In this document: positions 10,401-20,100 of the stretch, one piece after another | Layout: every line of letters begins with the position of its first letter | Numbering within the stretch: position 1 is the first letter of the stretch | DNA from: Planctomycetota bacterium | GTDB lineage: Bacteria; Planctomycetota; Phycisphaerae; Sedimentisphaerales; Anaerobacaceae | Length of the DNA: 64,000 nt | Reading direction: 5' to 3' | NCBI GenBank assembly: GCA_013349615.1 | Contig: DUZJ01000002.1 | Coordinates: forward strand, 1 to 64,000 | Made by a program: the position numbers and the translations under genes | The notes under the pieces: model-generated | What the model was told of the DNA's origin: nothing | Seen by the model: the letters and a program-made list of their open reading frames with translations, nothing else | Database searches by the model: none

Positions 10401-11188
10401 TGACTGTATCCAATTGTACTATTCATAACAATACTGCTTACGATGTCAACGACCCCGATAATAGTGGATACGGGGGAGGACTGTACTGCTCATACGGAAG
10501 CTATACAGAAGTTATAGACAGCATCTTATGGCAGAATGAAGGCAGCAAAGGGTCGGAGATTTCAATCGGCACCGGCTTCGAATTCGACCCAAGACCGGCA
10601 ACTGTTAAAGTTTCGTGCAGCGATGTGGGTGGCTGGCAAAATCCTTTCGACCCCAACCAGATTGATCCTGCCGTCGTCTTTGTTGATGTAAACTGTGTCC
10701 TGGACTGGGACTTCGGCAATGTCATCGACGCCGATCCGCTCTTTGTCAGTGGTTACTATCTGAGCCAGATTGCAGCCGGACAGTTTATGAACAGCCAATG
10801 CGTGGATCCTAATGGAAGTCGTGACTCGAACGATCCGAATGTCGGTATGTACCCGGACAAATATACAACACGTACAGACTATGTCGGCGACGTCAACCGT
10901 GTCGATATGGGTTACCATTATCCGTTAACTTCCATGGTCCTTTTGAGCGTTAGTGTGGTTGATGCTAACGGGATGGTCATCACTGACCCGAATTATATAG
11001 TCGTTCCAAGTAACAGGCATTATCCAATGGGCGCGGTGGCACAGATCACAGCGTCACCAGCCGACCCGAACTATCAGGTCAAGAAGTGGACGGGCACCAA
11101 TAACGATGCAAGTACGGCCTTCACAAATATCGTAATAATGGATGGTGACAAGTATGTTACGGTTGAGTTCGAGCTTGCTCCCTGGTAG
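1463..11188 (+). CDS. Giant secreted subtilisin/beta-helix protein, fragment 1 (signal peptide, S8 domain, modules 1-3)
   Basis: This 3241-residue ORF starts at GTG 1463. Residues about 20-45 form a signal peptide (RLYALVALIFVCAQITFS). An I9-like propeptide region and a subtilisin domain follow, then three beta-helix modules ending at VDMGAHY (~4200), VDMGLHY (~8315) and VDMGYHY (~10905). The modules carry parallel beta-helix turns of the form SPTITDCIITNNTA-GGGI, repeated at about 20-30 residues. This is the fold seen in pectate-lyase-like and polymorphic outer-membrane proteins, so the protein should be an extended surface or secreted fibre. Module 2 holds a distinct non-helical insert (about 5270-5905) and very Gly-rich stretches. 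The ORF ends at a TAG that appears to replace a Tyr codon, so it is a fragment of the giant gene. The substrate or partner is unknown. Confidence 0.85.
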   Translation: MKRHIPTGPEAQGFLVWSSRGSRARLYALVALIFVCAQITFSRVIDLPGLPDAENDVPYKRGELIVRFTDTGPHSPIRRALPGPLTNRAVKNVISSLAVPGAAVGNEFDRIVPGLTLIKLPGRTSVTEALLHFRRSMDVLYVEPNYKLKLYATHPNDPMFPELWGMHNTGQTGGTENADIDAPEAWDIHTGDPNIIVAVIDTGVDYNHPDLAANMWINPGEDQPPYGIVDANDVDANDNDLNGYIDDIYGYDFAGDDISDPNDDDNNPMDAHGHGTQVAGIIGAVGDNNEGVVGVCWNVRIMALKVVADNGELDPNLFVDDAVKAIQYAIGKNANIINASWGTDANSQTLYDAIKAADANGILFVAAAGDYSFETPWFNNDANAVYPASYELDNIISVMATDDTDNRDYSSHYGATSVDIAAPGSWIYSCVPGGGYSYLNGTSAAAPHVAGAAALLWSTDPNLTQRQVKQKLVHPLVVEQLPALQGHCASGGRLNLFKVLDMPPVGGRVVNTSKPYNPIDPNTYWESIQAAIDANDTNDGHVLIADAAIYDENIDFSGKSITLRSGNIYDYNDANINPERTIIYGQNHGSVVTFQKNEGPNTVLKGFTITGGLAEYGGGIDCYDASPTITDCIITNNTADYGGGIGCYNASPTITDCIITGNTALHYGGGIECDSGSPTITDCNISNNTAVYYGGGIDCYYGSPTIINCTINNNRTSDYLSIGGGVNCEQASPTIAHCTISNNSAEKDGGGVACYYSDPNIFNCFILNNSATYLSGGIDCETSSPTITNCTIVSNAAAEGGGIFAETDSFPIITNCILWDNSVKDLFGCSATYSCIQEAHAGTGNTKADPLFLTGPRGDYYLSQTPRQLDPSPCVDAGSTDANDPNLPLDMYTTRTDGDVNDPNTFDVNTVDMGAHYAPATIEYFALDVIVKEDANDPGIHGSVHLEPNSVMYPKYSVIRLEAHPKQDYRVRSWTGTDGVPFLDTGDPNHNTVTMIADVNVTVEFESIPYYTLRTDVMGGHGTISPNLRRGKEYRDGTVIPLTATPELNYIVDIWAGTDDDTSWANSNTVTMDANKVVTVSFRQPQSFYVPGQYTSISAAISAAYSHGDKIVVAAGTYGGGSFQGKAITIASEHPDDPCCVAATIISGRFIFANNEGRDSVVDGFTIQGNGDPGPGDPWGDEDNGVGVPGSNSLGGAIYCSAGSSPTLSHLVIRDVVARGGRGQDGAYIFDPHDGPPDPPDQLDPLDPLPDPNAPEPNDPVTIIKWPQPPVPFGPSRPDYYVGWHEETQEPPPARVLVADNFLCDTNDPITAIRWWGSLSGFSGDRDEVPNSGFPDEFRITIWANEPNDANYTFSRPGQNIHSFEFASPAPTWYGWEIDPNNPSAPNNLTKFQMEYALDPNEVWVQPDVNGIYWLSIESIYNQAPGPNDPVWGWETRELNPDFPDGNGAIRYNFETNIFERIEFGGTPYDLSFELEYTPAIEPIDGEDGQDGLPGIPGIPGPNGIPGANGFDGGNGGDAYGGAMYFDANCSPLITYCTIINCQALGGYAGYGGQGRDGQGGGNGQIGQAGQAGQNGGPGANGGADGAGGDGGAGGAGGAGGRGGAGGRGGNGGQGGEALGGAIYFGPRCTPTIRYLTITDCWTNQGLGAAGGDAGNGGNGGNGAPGGAGGAAGTGNPDGQDGADGADGVGGYGGDGGNQYLYYPYYLDDRGSNMGPNGERSQAGAIFYGRDCNTIVTDTVISYCYTDTSAPTTSYAGGDGGNGGNGGNGAGDARGGNGGHGGWGGGGGPGDGDPGSGGSAGGGGNNDAPDGADGPDGYIMGSPLTGYGGANYYDANCAADFNNYIVSYNLTGYRTDLAVEVYGLYNGGGEYYNSLATVRMNNCQFIGNSGYYGGAQYFSPSFVLEANDCNYVNNTARGYGGALYWPSRGTVEINNSRFIGNSATVGWGGALYGGGQLLYTGYWDPNTGEYVYYYYMYNSSNIAINRSQFIGNSALYGFGGAIYWYGDGSDVSILDSTVNNNIAEHGGGMFWSSGDPEIIGCTIKGNQALGTYMSMEGYYDNFYGGGGGMLSWSSAPRIENCFISDNTASGSGGGVYFGGDANVPILKNCLVKGNSAVLDGGGIVSYWYVTPMISNCTIVDNTAFDPFSPHHGRGGGLSCSYESETFLTDSILWGNTGTLGNQIAIGSDYEPNYPATLNVLHCDIQGGNSPQSIYYEPGRTLNWLGVNIDDDPLFVMPYYYLSQTEAGQAADSPCVNAGSDLATALGLSNYTTRSDGVGDSNMVDMGLHYPAADGQYQLTVNVIGTHGTVQPSSELFNKFTVVTLTANVDPGYRVRWIGTDDDTVYSLTNTVMMYSDRTVTAIIEQPAIIEVPGDYPIIQEAIDAAEDGDTIVINRGTYSNSPQIQTGIAGTLVIIDKAITITSIKPDDPCTVADTIIDCTGYATYGIVISQCGPDTVINGLTIANNRWGSLDRVSPDDPGDDGLIGVDIGAAGILVDAGASPTILNCIIRDCRMTAGEASSANDGPDFDDPIDPDDPDSPLWGVGQPGGRGGDGGDAYGGGIYCGYRSSPTIRNCTISNVQIIGGNAGYGAQGGDSDDGNDAANGGNGGDGGGAYGGGIFVDFESRPVVSDCTIINCSAIGGDANDAGSGGNTSGDLSYGGDGGVGGYNGQAYGGGIYFANNVIAAVSNCRVINCSATAGDAGDGGDYGTGDFVGSAGYGGGYVGEYWLYSAYGGAVYTGTNGIITFEDCTFSNNTVTGGMSGIGGDPWRGQRPPPVYSYLVPVYGAGVFCDSHSRTVFVDCNVVGNSADDVTDPADPNQLVYRLNPYVSFGGGICHIDANEVSITDCNVSDNYATIGGGLYWDEADDTVVTGSSFANNSAFKGGGIYCVDSESATITGCTIIDNEANEPGGEGGGVYCSSIPLLIADSEIRFNYADYSGGGLYMSGGASETKILRNCLITNNTARRDGGGISASWHNELTVSNCTIHNNTAYDVNDPDNSGYGGGLYCSYGSYTEVIDSILWQNEGSKGSEISIGTGFEFDPRPATVKVSCSDVGGWQNPFDPNQIDPAVVFVDVNCVLDWDFGNVIDADPLFVSGYYLSQIAAGQFMNSQCVDPNGSRDSNDPNVGMYPDKYTTRTDYVGDVNRVDMGYHYPLTSMVLLSVSVVDANGMVITDPNYIVVPSNRHYPMGAVAQITASPADPNYQVKKWTGTNNDASTAFTNIVIMDGDKYVTVEFELAPW
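1880..2980 (+). other. Domain: subtilisin (S8) protease 1, N-terminal
   Basis: The catalytic triad reads as Asp201 (VIDTGVDYNHPDL), His274 (HGHGTQVAGI) and Ser443 (NGTSAAAPHVAG). The upstream GELIVRF...VLYVEPNY segment matches an inhibitor I9-type propeptide. The usual oxyanion Asn in AAGN is Asp here (FVAAAGDYSFETPW), a substitution also known in prohormone convertase 2. The domain is probably active or weakly active, and could process the giant protein itself. Confidence 0.88.
5270..5905 (+). other. Domain: non-helical globular insert in module 2, unassigned
   Basis: Between two beta-helix segments lies about 210 residues with no GGG-I-Y turns. Motifs include VLVADNFLCDTNDPITAIRW, WGSLSGFSGD, FRITIWANEPN, YGWEIDP and GIYWLSIESIY. 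The pattern (exposed Trp, ADNFLC, WGSL, IYWLSI) recalls a beta-sandwich domain found in secreted planctomycete proteins, but I cannot name a family with certainty. A Pro/Asp linker precedes it and a collagen-like stretch follows. Confidence 0.5.
5908..6910 (+). repeat. Collagen-like and glycine-rich low-complexity blocks in module 2
   Basis: GEDGQDGLPGIPGIPGPNGI (from about 5920) is a short Gly-X-Y run. It is followed by GGNGG/GGAGGAGG-rich blocks near 6100-6310, 6410-6570 and 6725-6900, separated by ordinary beta-helix turns (CTPTIRYLTITDCW). DNA is built from GGCGGCAAT/GGCGGTGCC triplets. These are probably flexible loops off the helix. They also create spurious Arg-rich ORFs in other frames. 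Confidence 0.8.
11186..11188 (+). other. In-frame TAG interrupting the giant gene
   Basis: GAGCTTGCTCCCTGGTAG here aligns with GAGCTTGCTCCCTGGTAC at about 34861, where the codon is Tyr. A third copy near 38445 also has TAC. Frame and domain (InlB-B-like repeat pair) continue without a gap on both sides. It is a point nonsense change or a base-call error. Confidence 0.9.
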
Positions 11189-11197
11189 CAGCTAACA

Positions 11198-14100
11198 GTG
11201 GTTGTGCTCGGTGGCCATGGTTCGGTCGAGCTCGATCCAAACAGCGATACCGGATTTTATCCCAACCATAAGAACGTGACGCTGAAAGCGAAACCCGATT
11301 CTCTCTATCGTGTCAAGGTCTGGACCGGCACGAATAATGATTTATCTTATGCTCTTACCAACACGGTGACCGTGGACGCAAACAAAACCGTCACAGTTGA
11401 GTTTGAGCCGGATGTTGTCGACAACTTGCTTGTTCCATTCGAATATGCTACGATTGATGAAGCCATAGCGGCCGCACGTTCTCGCGACAACATCATCGTT
11501 GCTCCGGGTGTTCAATACGTAAGCGACTCTAACGGCATCGACTTCCAGGGCAAGAGCGTCAAACTGATGTCTATTGACCCTGGTGATCCAAACGTTACAG
11601 CGCGCACGATAATTGACTGTGCCGGCAGCAAATACTACCCGCGCCGGGCCTTCCACTTCCACAATGGTGAGGACGCCAATACAATAGTGACGGGATTCAC
11701 TATCAGAAACGGTTTCATAACCGGTCCTGTGGGCCTGCCGGGACGCTCTTATACGCTAACTCCCCAGCCGTACGAGCCGATGACGACCGATGACCCACCA
11801 CCGCCGCGTGCCGAACGTGGGCGTGACGCCATCGGCGATGGTTTCGGCGGTGCAATACTCTGTGAGTATGCCAGCTCTCCAACCATCACGAACTGCGTGA
11901 TAACCGACTGCGTAGTCACCGGTGCCTATGGCGGCGATGGTGCGGAGGGCAGGTATGGTGGCTGGAGCTTCCTGCCCCCGAACAGTGTAGATTTGGAATC
12001 AACAGATGACGGTCAGTATGGCGGTCACGGTGGTACCGGCATGGGGAGAGGGTATGGCGGCGCTATCGCCTGTCTTTCTGGAAGTTGTCCAATCATTATG
12101 GATTGCACCATAAAAGATAACATTGCCAGAGGTGGCTGTGGCGGCGAGGGTGGAAACGGAGGTACCATCTACAATGGTGGGCTGGAAAGCTACGGCGGCA
12201 ACGGCGGAGATGCCATCGGTGATGGAATCGGTGGTGGTATTTACTGCGACGGCAATAGTACCCCCATCATCACGGATTGCAGCTTCATTAGTAACAGTGC
12301 CACAACAGGCCTTCCCGGAGACGGCGGTTTCTTAGGTGAAGGTGATGCGCGTGACCCACGTGCCAGGGATGGCTACCATGGCTATCCCACTCCCTTTGGC
12401 GGCGTAGTCGGCGGTGCAGCTTACTACGCAGCCAACACGGATCCGAACTTTACTAATTGTACGTTCATCAACAATAAGGCCTATGAAGGATATATGTCCT
12501 ACGAATACGTCACATACTACCTTACCCGGAAATATGTAGAGGATGTTCAAACGTACACATGGGCAGGCGGTCTGTATGCTGAGCCGAACAATACGGTTAC
12601 TCTCACCAACTGCGACTTCACAGGCAACCTCGGCGGCGCTGTCTTTATTGAATCAACCAGCATTGTCGACTTCAACGACAGTGTTTTCAAAGACAATGAG
12701 GCAACTACTCGATTCGGCTATGGTTCTCCTTATGGTCCTTACGGTCCTTATGGTCCTTATGGTCCTTACGGTCCTTATGGTCCTTACGATCCTTACGGTT
12801 ATCCATACGATCCGAATTATGATATTTATGGACAAAGCTTCCCGGCAACAGATGCCGGAGGCGGCGCTGTCTATATTGGCCCCGATTGTAACGGTGTAGA
12901 TATCCGGAACTGCGGCTTCCACGGTAACACTTCGGCCTATGACGGCGGCGCCATCGATTGCGCGAGTGACGCCGACTTCGCAAGCTGCTCGTTCGGCGGC
13001 AATATAGCCGGCAACAACGGTGGTGCAATAGATGCATATTATAATGATGTTAATGACCCCAACATAACCACAACATTAACGCTGAACTTCGAGGCCTGCA
13101 GCTTCGTCGAGAACCAGGCCGACAAAGGCATAGACGGGTGGGGCGGCGGAGTGCATTTCGAGGACTTCGACGCCGTATTCAATGATTGCTATTTCTTAGG
13201 TAACATTGCCAAAAACGGCGGCGGCTTGTATCTTTCATACGGGATTGTTAACTTCATTGGAGGAAGCATAAGTGAAAATAGAGCCTTAGGCGGCAGTGGT
13301 ATCGACGCCGGAGCTTATCGTCTCAGTCGTTTCGGCGTCATGGAGCCTATCGATATGAGCCTTGGTCTTGACTTCGGCGGTGGTCTTGTCTTGGCCAGGA
13401 CACGTACAACAATCGAAGACTGCACTCTCAGCGATAATGTTGTCGAGGGTATTAACGGCTCCGGCGGTGCAATCAGTTTCTATGGCGGAGAAGTCGCGCA
13501 CCTGGTCAGAAACTGCCTCATAACCGGTAACTCCGCCACTGTGAACGGTGGTGCGATTTCCACCAACTACTTCGCAACACCCGAAATCAGGAATTGTACC
13601 TTCAGCGGAAACTCCGCAGGCAGTTTCGGCGGCGCAATGTTCTACGACTGGAGTTCCGACCCGACTATTGTTGACTGCATATTCGAGAGCTGCAACAGCC
13701 ACGCAATATATGAGGAAGACTTTGGCAACGCATTTGTAATATATTCATTATTCCACAACAACCCGGACGGCGATTACGGGTGTAATGACCCTTGTGTAGG
13801 AACCCTTACCGGTCCTGAGCTTGATGCTAATAATATTGCCGGCGACCCGCTGTTTGTAACCGGGCTTTTCGGTGACTACTATCTTGACCAAGGCGCAAGT
13901 CCCGCCGTTGATAACGGCAGCGACGGTGCCGTTGACCTCGGCCTGGATACCTACACCACCAACCCCGACCCCAACGGCGCTACAGATATGGGCATAGTTG
14001 ACATCGGTTATCACTACTACGACCCATGTGCTGTTGGGCAATTTACGCTAACGGTCAACGTAATGGACGACCATGGTCGGTTCCGCGTCGAGCCTTCATC

Positions 14101-17100
14101 CGACCTGAACGCTGTGCGGCTGACGTTCACCGAGAGATACTCGGCCGGCACACCGGTAACACTAATTAGCATCCCCGACCCGGGCTACCGCACAATCTGG
14201 TCGGGAGCCGACAACGACGCGTCAAAGGGCAATACTGTTGTTGCGATGTGGTCCGACAGAGACGTCGCCCTCCGGTTCGACCAGGCAAGAACAATTGTTG
14301 TCGGCAGCGACCCCAATTACACCTCAATTCAACATGCTATCCACGCTGCAGGTGATGGCGATGTTGTCATCATCCCAGCAGGTACTTATGCTTCTCCGTA
14401 TCCGGGTTATCCACCTCCAATCATTACGGTCGTCGATAAGTCTATTGTCCTTACCGGCATGAATCCTGACGACCCCAATGTTGTTGCAGCCACGATTCTG
14501 GATGATTACTCCTTTACCATCTCGAACGCCGGCCCCGGGACGATAATTGACGGCCTCACCCTCAGGGACTGCAGGATGAGTATCAGTTCTTCCTCACCTA
14601 CCATCCGGAACTGTATCTTCACTGACTGTGTAGTTTTTGGCGGCAATGGTGGAAATTACGCAAACATAGATGATGATGGCTATGATGGCGGCAGCGCCCA
14701 GGGCGGCGCAATACACCTGCTTAACAGCTCACCACTGCTTCAGAATTGCGCCTTTACAGGCTGCTCAGTTACCGGCGGTAATGGAGGAAATGGCGACGGT
14801 GGTAATGATGACCATCCTTATGGATATGACGGCGGCTGGGGAGGATGGGCTTACGGCGGTGCCGTCTATTGTGGAGACAGAAGCAGCCCGAGATTTGAGA
14901 GCTGCTCATTCACAAACTGCTACGCTCAGGGCGGCAACGGCGGCAACGGCGGCAACAGCATTCGGGGCACACACGGCGGAAGGGGTGGTAACTGGCAATG
15001 GGATCCTACTCTCGAGACCGGTCCACGTACCTATCCTGACTGGTACTGGTGGGATGGGTGGCAATATGCTGATTATGACGTCGACGGTAATTACAGGTCC
15101 TACCTCGACGAACCATACGGTTATTACAAAGACTACTGGAAATACAGCGGGTATGGCGGCGCCGTCTACTGCGAAAATGACAGCTCACCACAATTCTTAG
15201 ACTGCAGCTTTGCCAACAACAGCACTTTTGGTGGCGTCTCCGGCGTAGGTGGCAGCAACTGGCCAACTCCGAACAGGAGCCTGAATATCGAAAACTTCGG
15301 CGGCGCAGTCTATGCCTGTTACAGAAGCAATCCCGAATTCGTAAACTGCTCTTTCAATAATAATACGGCTGATACATCAACCGTTGATGTACCCGACGAT
15401 ATCATTGTCAGCTATGGCGGTGCCGTCGCTTTCGAAAATGACTGCTCATTGACATTCGACGGCTGCACCATTTCCAGCGGCGAGGCCTGCATCGGCGGTG
15501 GAATATACGGGTCTATCGGCAGCCTCACGATTATAGACTGCAATTTCAGTGACAATATGGCTTATCATGGTGCAGGTTTATACTCCGTCGATGCCACGGG
15601 CACAATTACACAATCTGTCTTCGCTGACAACAATGCTTTCAGTGCTGTTGTTACTCCTGGGCCTAACGATCCCAACATACCTGTTGAGGTATTCGGCCGG
15701 GGTGGTGGTTATTATTGCCTCTCCTCTATCGTTGATATTACCGACAGCATCTTAACCGGAAACTGGGCACAAATATCCGGCGGAGCCATCTACTTCATCG
15801 GCAGCGACATGGACCTTTATGATAGTCCACTCCTGCACAACTGCCTGCTGACGGACAATAGCGCCGGCCGGGATGGCGGCGCCATATCATCGAACTGGTT
15901 CGCAGAACCGGTAATCTCCAATTGTACGATAGTCGGCAACCAGGTTACCGGCGGTGGTGGTATTGGATATGGCGGAGGCCTGTACAGCTCTTACGAGAGC
16001 AATGTGGACCTTATCAACAGCATTATCTGGGGCAATGACAGTAGTAATGAGGGCTCCCAGATTGCTGTCTGCACCGGCTTCGAGTTTGAACCGAGGCCGG
16101 CATCCGTTTCGGTTTCATACTGCGATATCGATGGCTGGCAGGAACCGAACGGTGCCGAATGGGTGAATCCTGATGCCGCCTTCGTTGATGTAGGGTGTTT
16201 CCTGAACTGGGACTTCAACAGTGTAATCGATTCCGAGCCGCTCTTTGTCAGTGGTTACCGTCTAAGTCAGATTGCTTCCGGGCAGGGCGCAAACAGCCCA
16301 TGCGTGGATGTCGGCAGTGAGTTAGCAAGTATTCTCGGTATGGACACATATACCACCCGCGCCGATGCGGTCAACGACGTCAATTTTGTCGATTTTGGTT
16401 ACCATTATTCTGTGTCCGGCGTGCAGTACGAATTAACAGTTGATATTATTGGGCCGGGTATAGTGGAGTATAAACCAGCCCCGCTTGATCCGAACGGCTT
16501 GTACAACGAGTATGCGATAGTAAGAGTGACAGGTATTCCTGAGCCCAACTACTACGTGAGAGGCTGGTACGATGTCAACGGCGTCCTGGTCTCCGGCAGC
16601 AAGAGACTTGAAGTAGTGATGGATTCAGATAAGGCCTTTACCGTTGAATTCGGGCTGCCAACCAAGATAGAAGTCTCAGGCGATCCGAATGCTCTCGCGC
16701 GGGCTGTCAATGCCGCAGGAAACGGCGATACACTCATTGTTGCCGCCGGTGCTTATAACGGCGATATCAACTTCGGCGGCAAACAGCTCAAATTGTTCAG
16801 TGTCAAACCTGACGACCCCAATGTCGTTGCTAATACAATTATTGACTGTGCAAACAACAGTCGCGGCTTTACATTCAATGGCGGCGAAGATGCCAATGTG
16901 GTTGTAGACGGCTTTACGATAATCAACGGCAGCGTTACCGGTGAGCCCGGAGGCGCCATATACATCGGTCCCAACAGTAAAGTGATTATTGTTAATATTT
17001 CTATAAGCAACTGCAGCGCCATCGGTGCTAATGGTGGTGCGATATTCATCGATGCTAACAGCAGTCCGACCATTACAAATGTTTCGATAAGCAACTGCGA

Positions 17101-20100
17101 TGCCAATGACGCGAACGGTGGAGCGATATACGTTGGTCCCTACGGCGATCTGACTCTTACGAGTGTCAGGATAAATAACTGCAGCGTTACCGATGCCAAC
17201 GGCGGCGGCATATATATCGACGCCAGCAGCACTGCGACACTGAGGGACTGTACGATCAGCAATTGCTCAGCTTTCGGCGGCTTTGGTGGCGGAGCCTTCT
17301 GCAACGTCAACAACTCGCTTGTATTTACCGACTGTAACTTCAGTGACAATGTAGCGACTTATGATGGCGGCGGCGTGTATTATGATACCAACTGCGTGTC
17401 AGAATTCACTGGATGTTCGTTTGTCAATAACGCAGCGGATGCATACGGTGGCGGAATCTACTCCGGCGCTAACTGCGAGTCAGACGTCAACGGCTGTGTG
17501 TTCATCAACAATACGGCGGTCGCGGATGGTGGTGGTATCCTTTATGACGCCAACAATGTAATACTCGCCCGTGACTGCAACTTTATAAGCAACTCGGCGA
17601 GCTACGGTGGTGGTTTGTGTTTCGACCCGAACTGCTCGGGAACAGTGGCTTCGGCCGTGTTGGAAGACAATATTGGAAACGAGGACGGCGGCGCAATATA
17701 CTTTGCCGATTGTAAGATACTGGTTACCGACTGCAACATTACCAACAATACCGCTCTTCGCGGCGGTGGTTTGTATTGCATTGATTCTCCGGAATCGCAA
17801 ATTGTTCGCTGTATAATCAGCTACAACGAAGCATACCGCATTGACTCTTTGGTCACTCAGGGCGGCGGTATATATTCGTTTGCCGGGCCGACGTTGATTG
17901 AAGATTGCGATATCAGTTACAATACGGCCAGGACGAGCGGTGGAGGTGTGTATCTGGCCGGTGAATATATGGGAGCTTATACCGGCCCGGTGCTGAAGAA
18001 CTGCCTTGTAACCAATAATACGGCAGGCGCAGATGGTGGCGGTATTTCGGTCAATTGGCAGTCTGAGCCCAACATTAGCAATTGTACCATAGCTCATAAC
18101 ACAGTAACCGACCCGAACGGTAATGGTGGAGGACTGTACTGCTCCTATAAAAGTAATGTCAAGGTTATCGACTCCGTCATTTGGGACAATAGAGGTAATG
18201 ACGGCGCTCAGTTTGCAGTAGCAAGCGGCGACCTGCCAAATCCACCACTGACTGCATCGCTTACGATTACATATAGCGACGTTGGGCCGCGGTACGATCC
18301 CAATGAGTCGCCTTTCTTTGCCCCTGAGGGTTCGGCTGGTGGTGGTGGTACGGGACAGACCGGCCCCGCTACTGTTCTTATAGATGGCCAAACCATTTAT
18401 GACCAATTTGACCAAGGCGAGCAGTGGGTAAAAGTAATTGTGAGCCTGATTGAACCTGCCGACCTGCGGGCAGTGACAAACTGGGATTCACCACAATCAG
18501 TTAGCGAGCTTCGAACCCAAATAGACAATCGCCAGGACTATGTTTTGTCTTCACTTACACCTGCCGAGTTCACATTGAAGCAACGTTATGAAAACCTGGC
18601 AGGTTTCTCGGGTGAGGTTACAATTGATGGTCTTAACAAGCTGCTCAACGATCCCCTGGTGGCGCATATCGAGCCGGACAGAATTTTGTACCCGGCCCTG
18701 GCTCAGGGTATACCTTTAATAAATGCAACAGCAGTTCGCCAGAACTACAACGGTGAAGGAATGGCCATCGCTATTTGTGACACCGGTGTTGACTATACTC
18801 ACCTAATGTTAGGTGGCGGCGGTTTTCCGAATGTTAAAGTAATTGGTGGTTATGATTTTGGTGACAACGACCCCGATCCAATCCCCGGTGGTATGACGTT
18901 TAGCACTGGGCATGGAACCTGCTGTGCCGGCTTAGCGGCTGGAGACCTGGGAGTAGTGGGTGATTATATTGGTGGAGTAGCCCACAATGCGAGAATCTAC
19001 GCATTGAAAATATCCTCTGATACCTATGATGGGGCATTTACCGGGGACATGGTTGCTGCGTGGGATTGGTGTGTAACTCACAAGAATGACGACCCGCAAA
19101 ATCCAATTATGGTGACGAGCACCAGCTTTGGTGGGGGGCGATTCTTCGACTCAGACACAGCCGACAATTTATCACCCGCTATGAAAGCCGCCGCCGACAA
19201 TGCGAATGCGATTGGCATCACTGTCCTTGCCGCATCCGGCAATGATGGCTTTACAGATTCACTTGGCTGGCCGGCAGCCATTTCGAGCGTTATTTCTGTT
19301 GGAGCGGTATACGATACGACAGATCAAGTGATAGGTTATTCCAACACGGCTGATTTCCTGGATATTCTCGCCCCATCTGAAGACGCTTATACCCTTGATA
19401 TTGTGGGTGCTGTTGGTTACGACCCCGGTGATTATTTCCCCTATTTCAATGGTACATCCGCTGCCTGTCCGTATGCAGCAGGAGCTGTAGCTTGCCTGCA
19501 GTCTGCTGCTGGAGGCAGCCTTTCAGCTCAAGCCGTGAGAAATTTACTGATAGCAACCGGTGACCCTGTTACAGATACTAAAGTTCCCATAACCAAGCCG
19601 CGAGTCAATCTGGGCGCGGCTGTCGCCGCTCTCTCATACGGAGCTGCAATCTATGTTGAGCAAGGTTGTATTCTCAACGGCTGGGTAGCTCCTGATACTA
19701 ATAGCTACTGGGGATGGGACGCCAACACCTGGGATCCCAATAGCCATGTCATCGAGGAAGACCCGAATTTCATCCACGGTTACTATCTAAGTCAGTACGA
19801 TGCCGGTCAGATAACAGAAAGCAATTGTGTCGATGGCGGTAGTACATGGGCGAGCAATGTTTTCGATATGAACACTTTTGACTATACCACACGCGTTGAC
19901 GGCGTCAACGATGTCAACACGGTCGATATGGGTTACCACTACACGGAAGCTGTTGCCAAGTATGAGCTGACTGTTATTGTGCCGGATGATGCAAACGACC
20001 CCGGCATCCACGGCATAGTCGACGTAAACGGTGTTGATCCAAACGGCGTCTGGTACTACGAAGGTACACAATTGACTCTCACGGCAATAGCTGAGCCAGG

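Noticed and set aside
11186-11188. Genome-wide reassignment of TAG to an amino acid
   Set aside because: TAG is the terminal codon of the giant gene (50901-50903) and of the S8-like gene (60611-60613), and conserved genes contain no other in-frame TAG.
12731-12793. CRISPR-like array
   Set aside because: The repeats are 9 bp, directly tandem without spacers, and keep an open reading frame.
17480-18415. 311-aa ORF on the minus strand
   Set aside because: It lies fully opposite the giant gene, has no recognisable motif, RBS or signal, and is explained by the skewed codon use of the repeats. The same applies to 23125-24072, 28663-29412 and 43839-44672.
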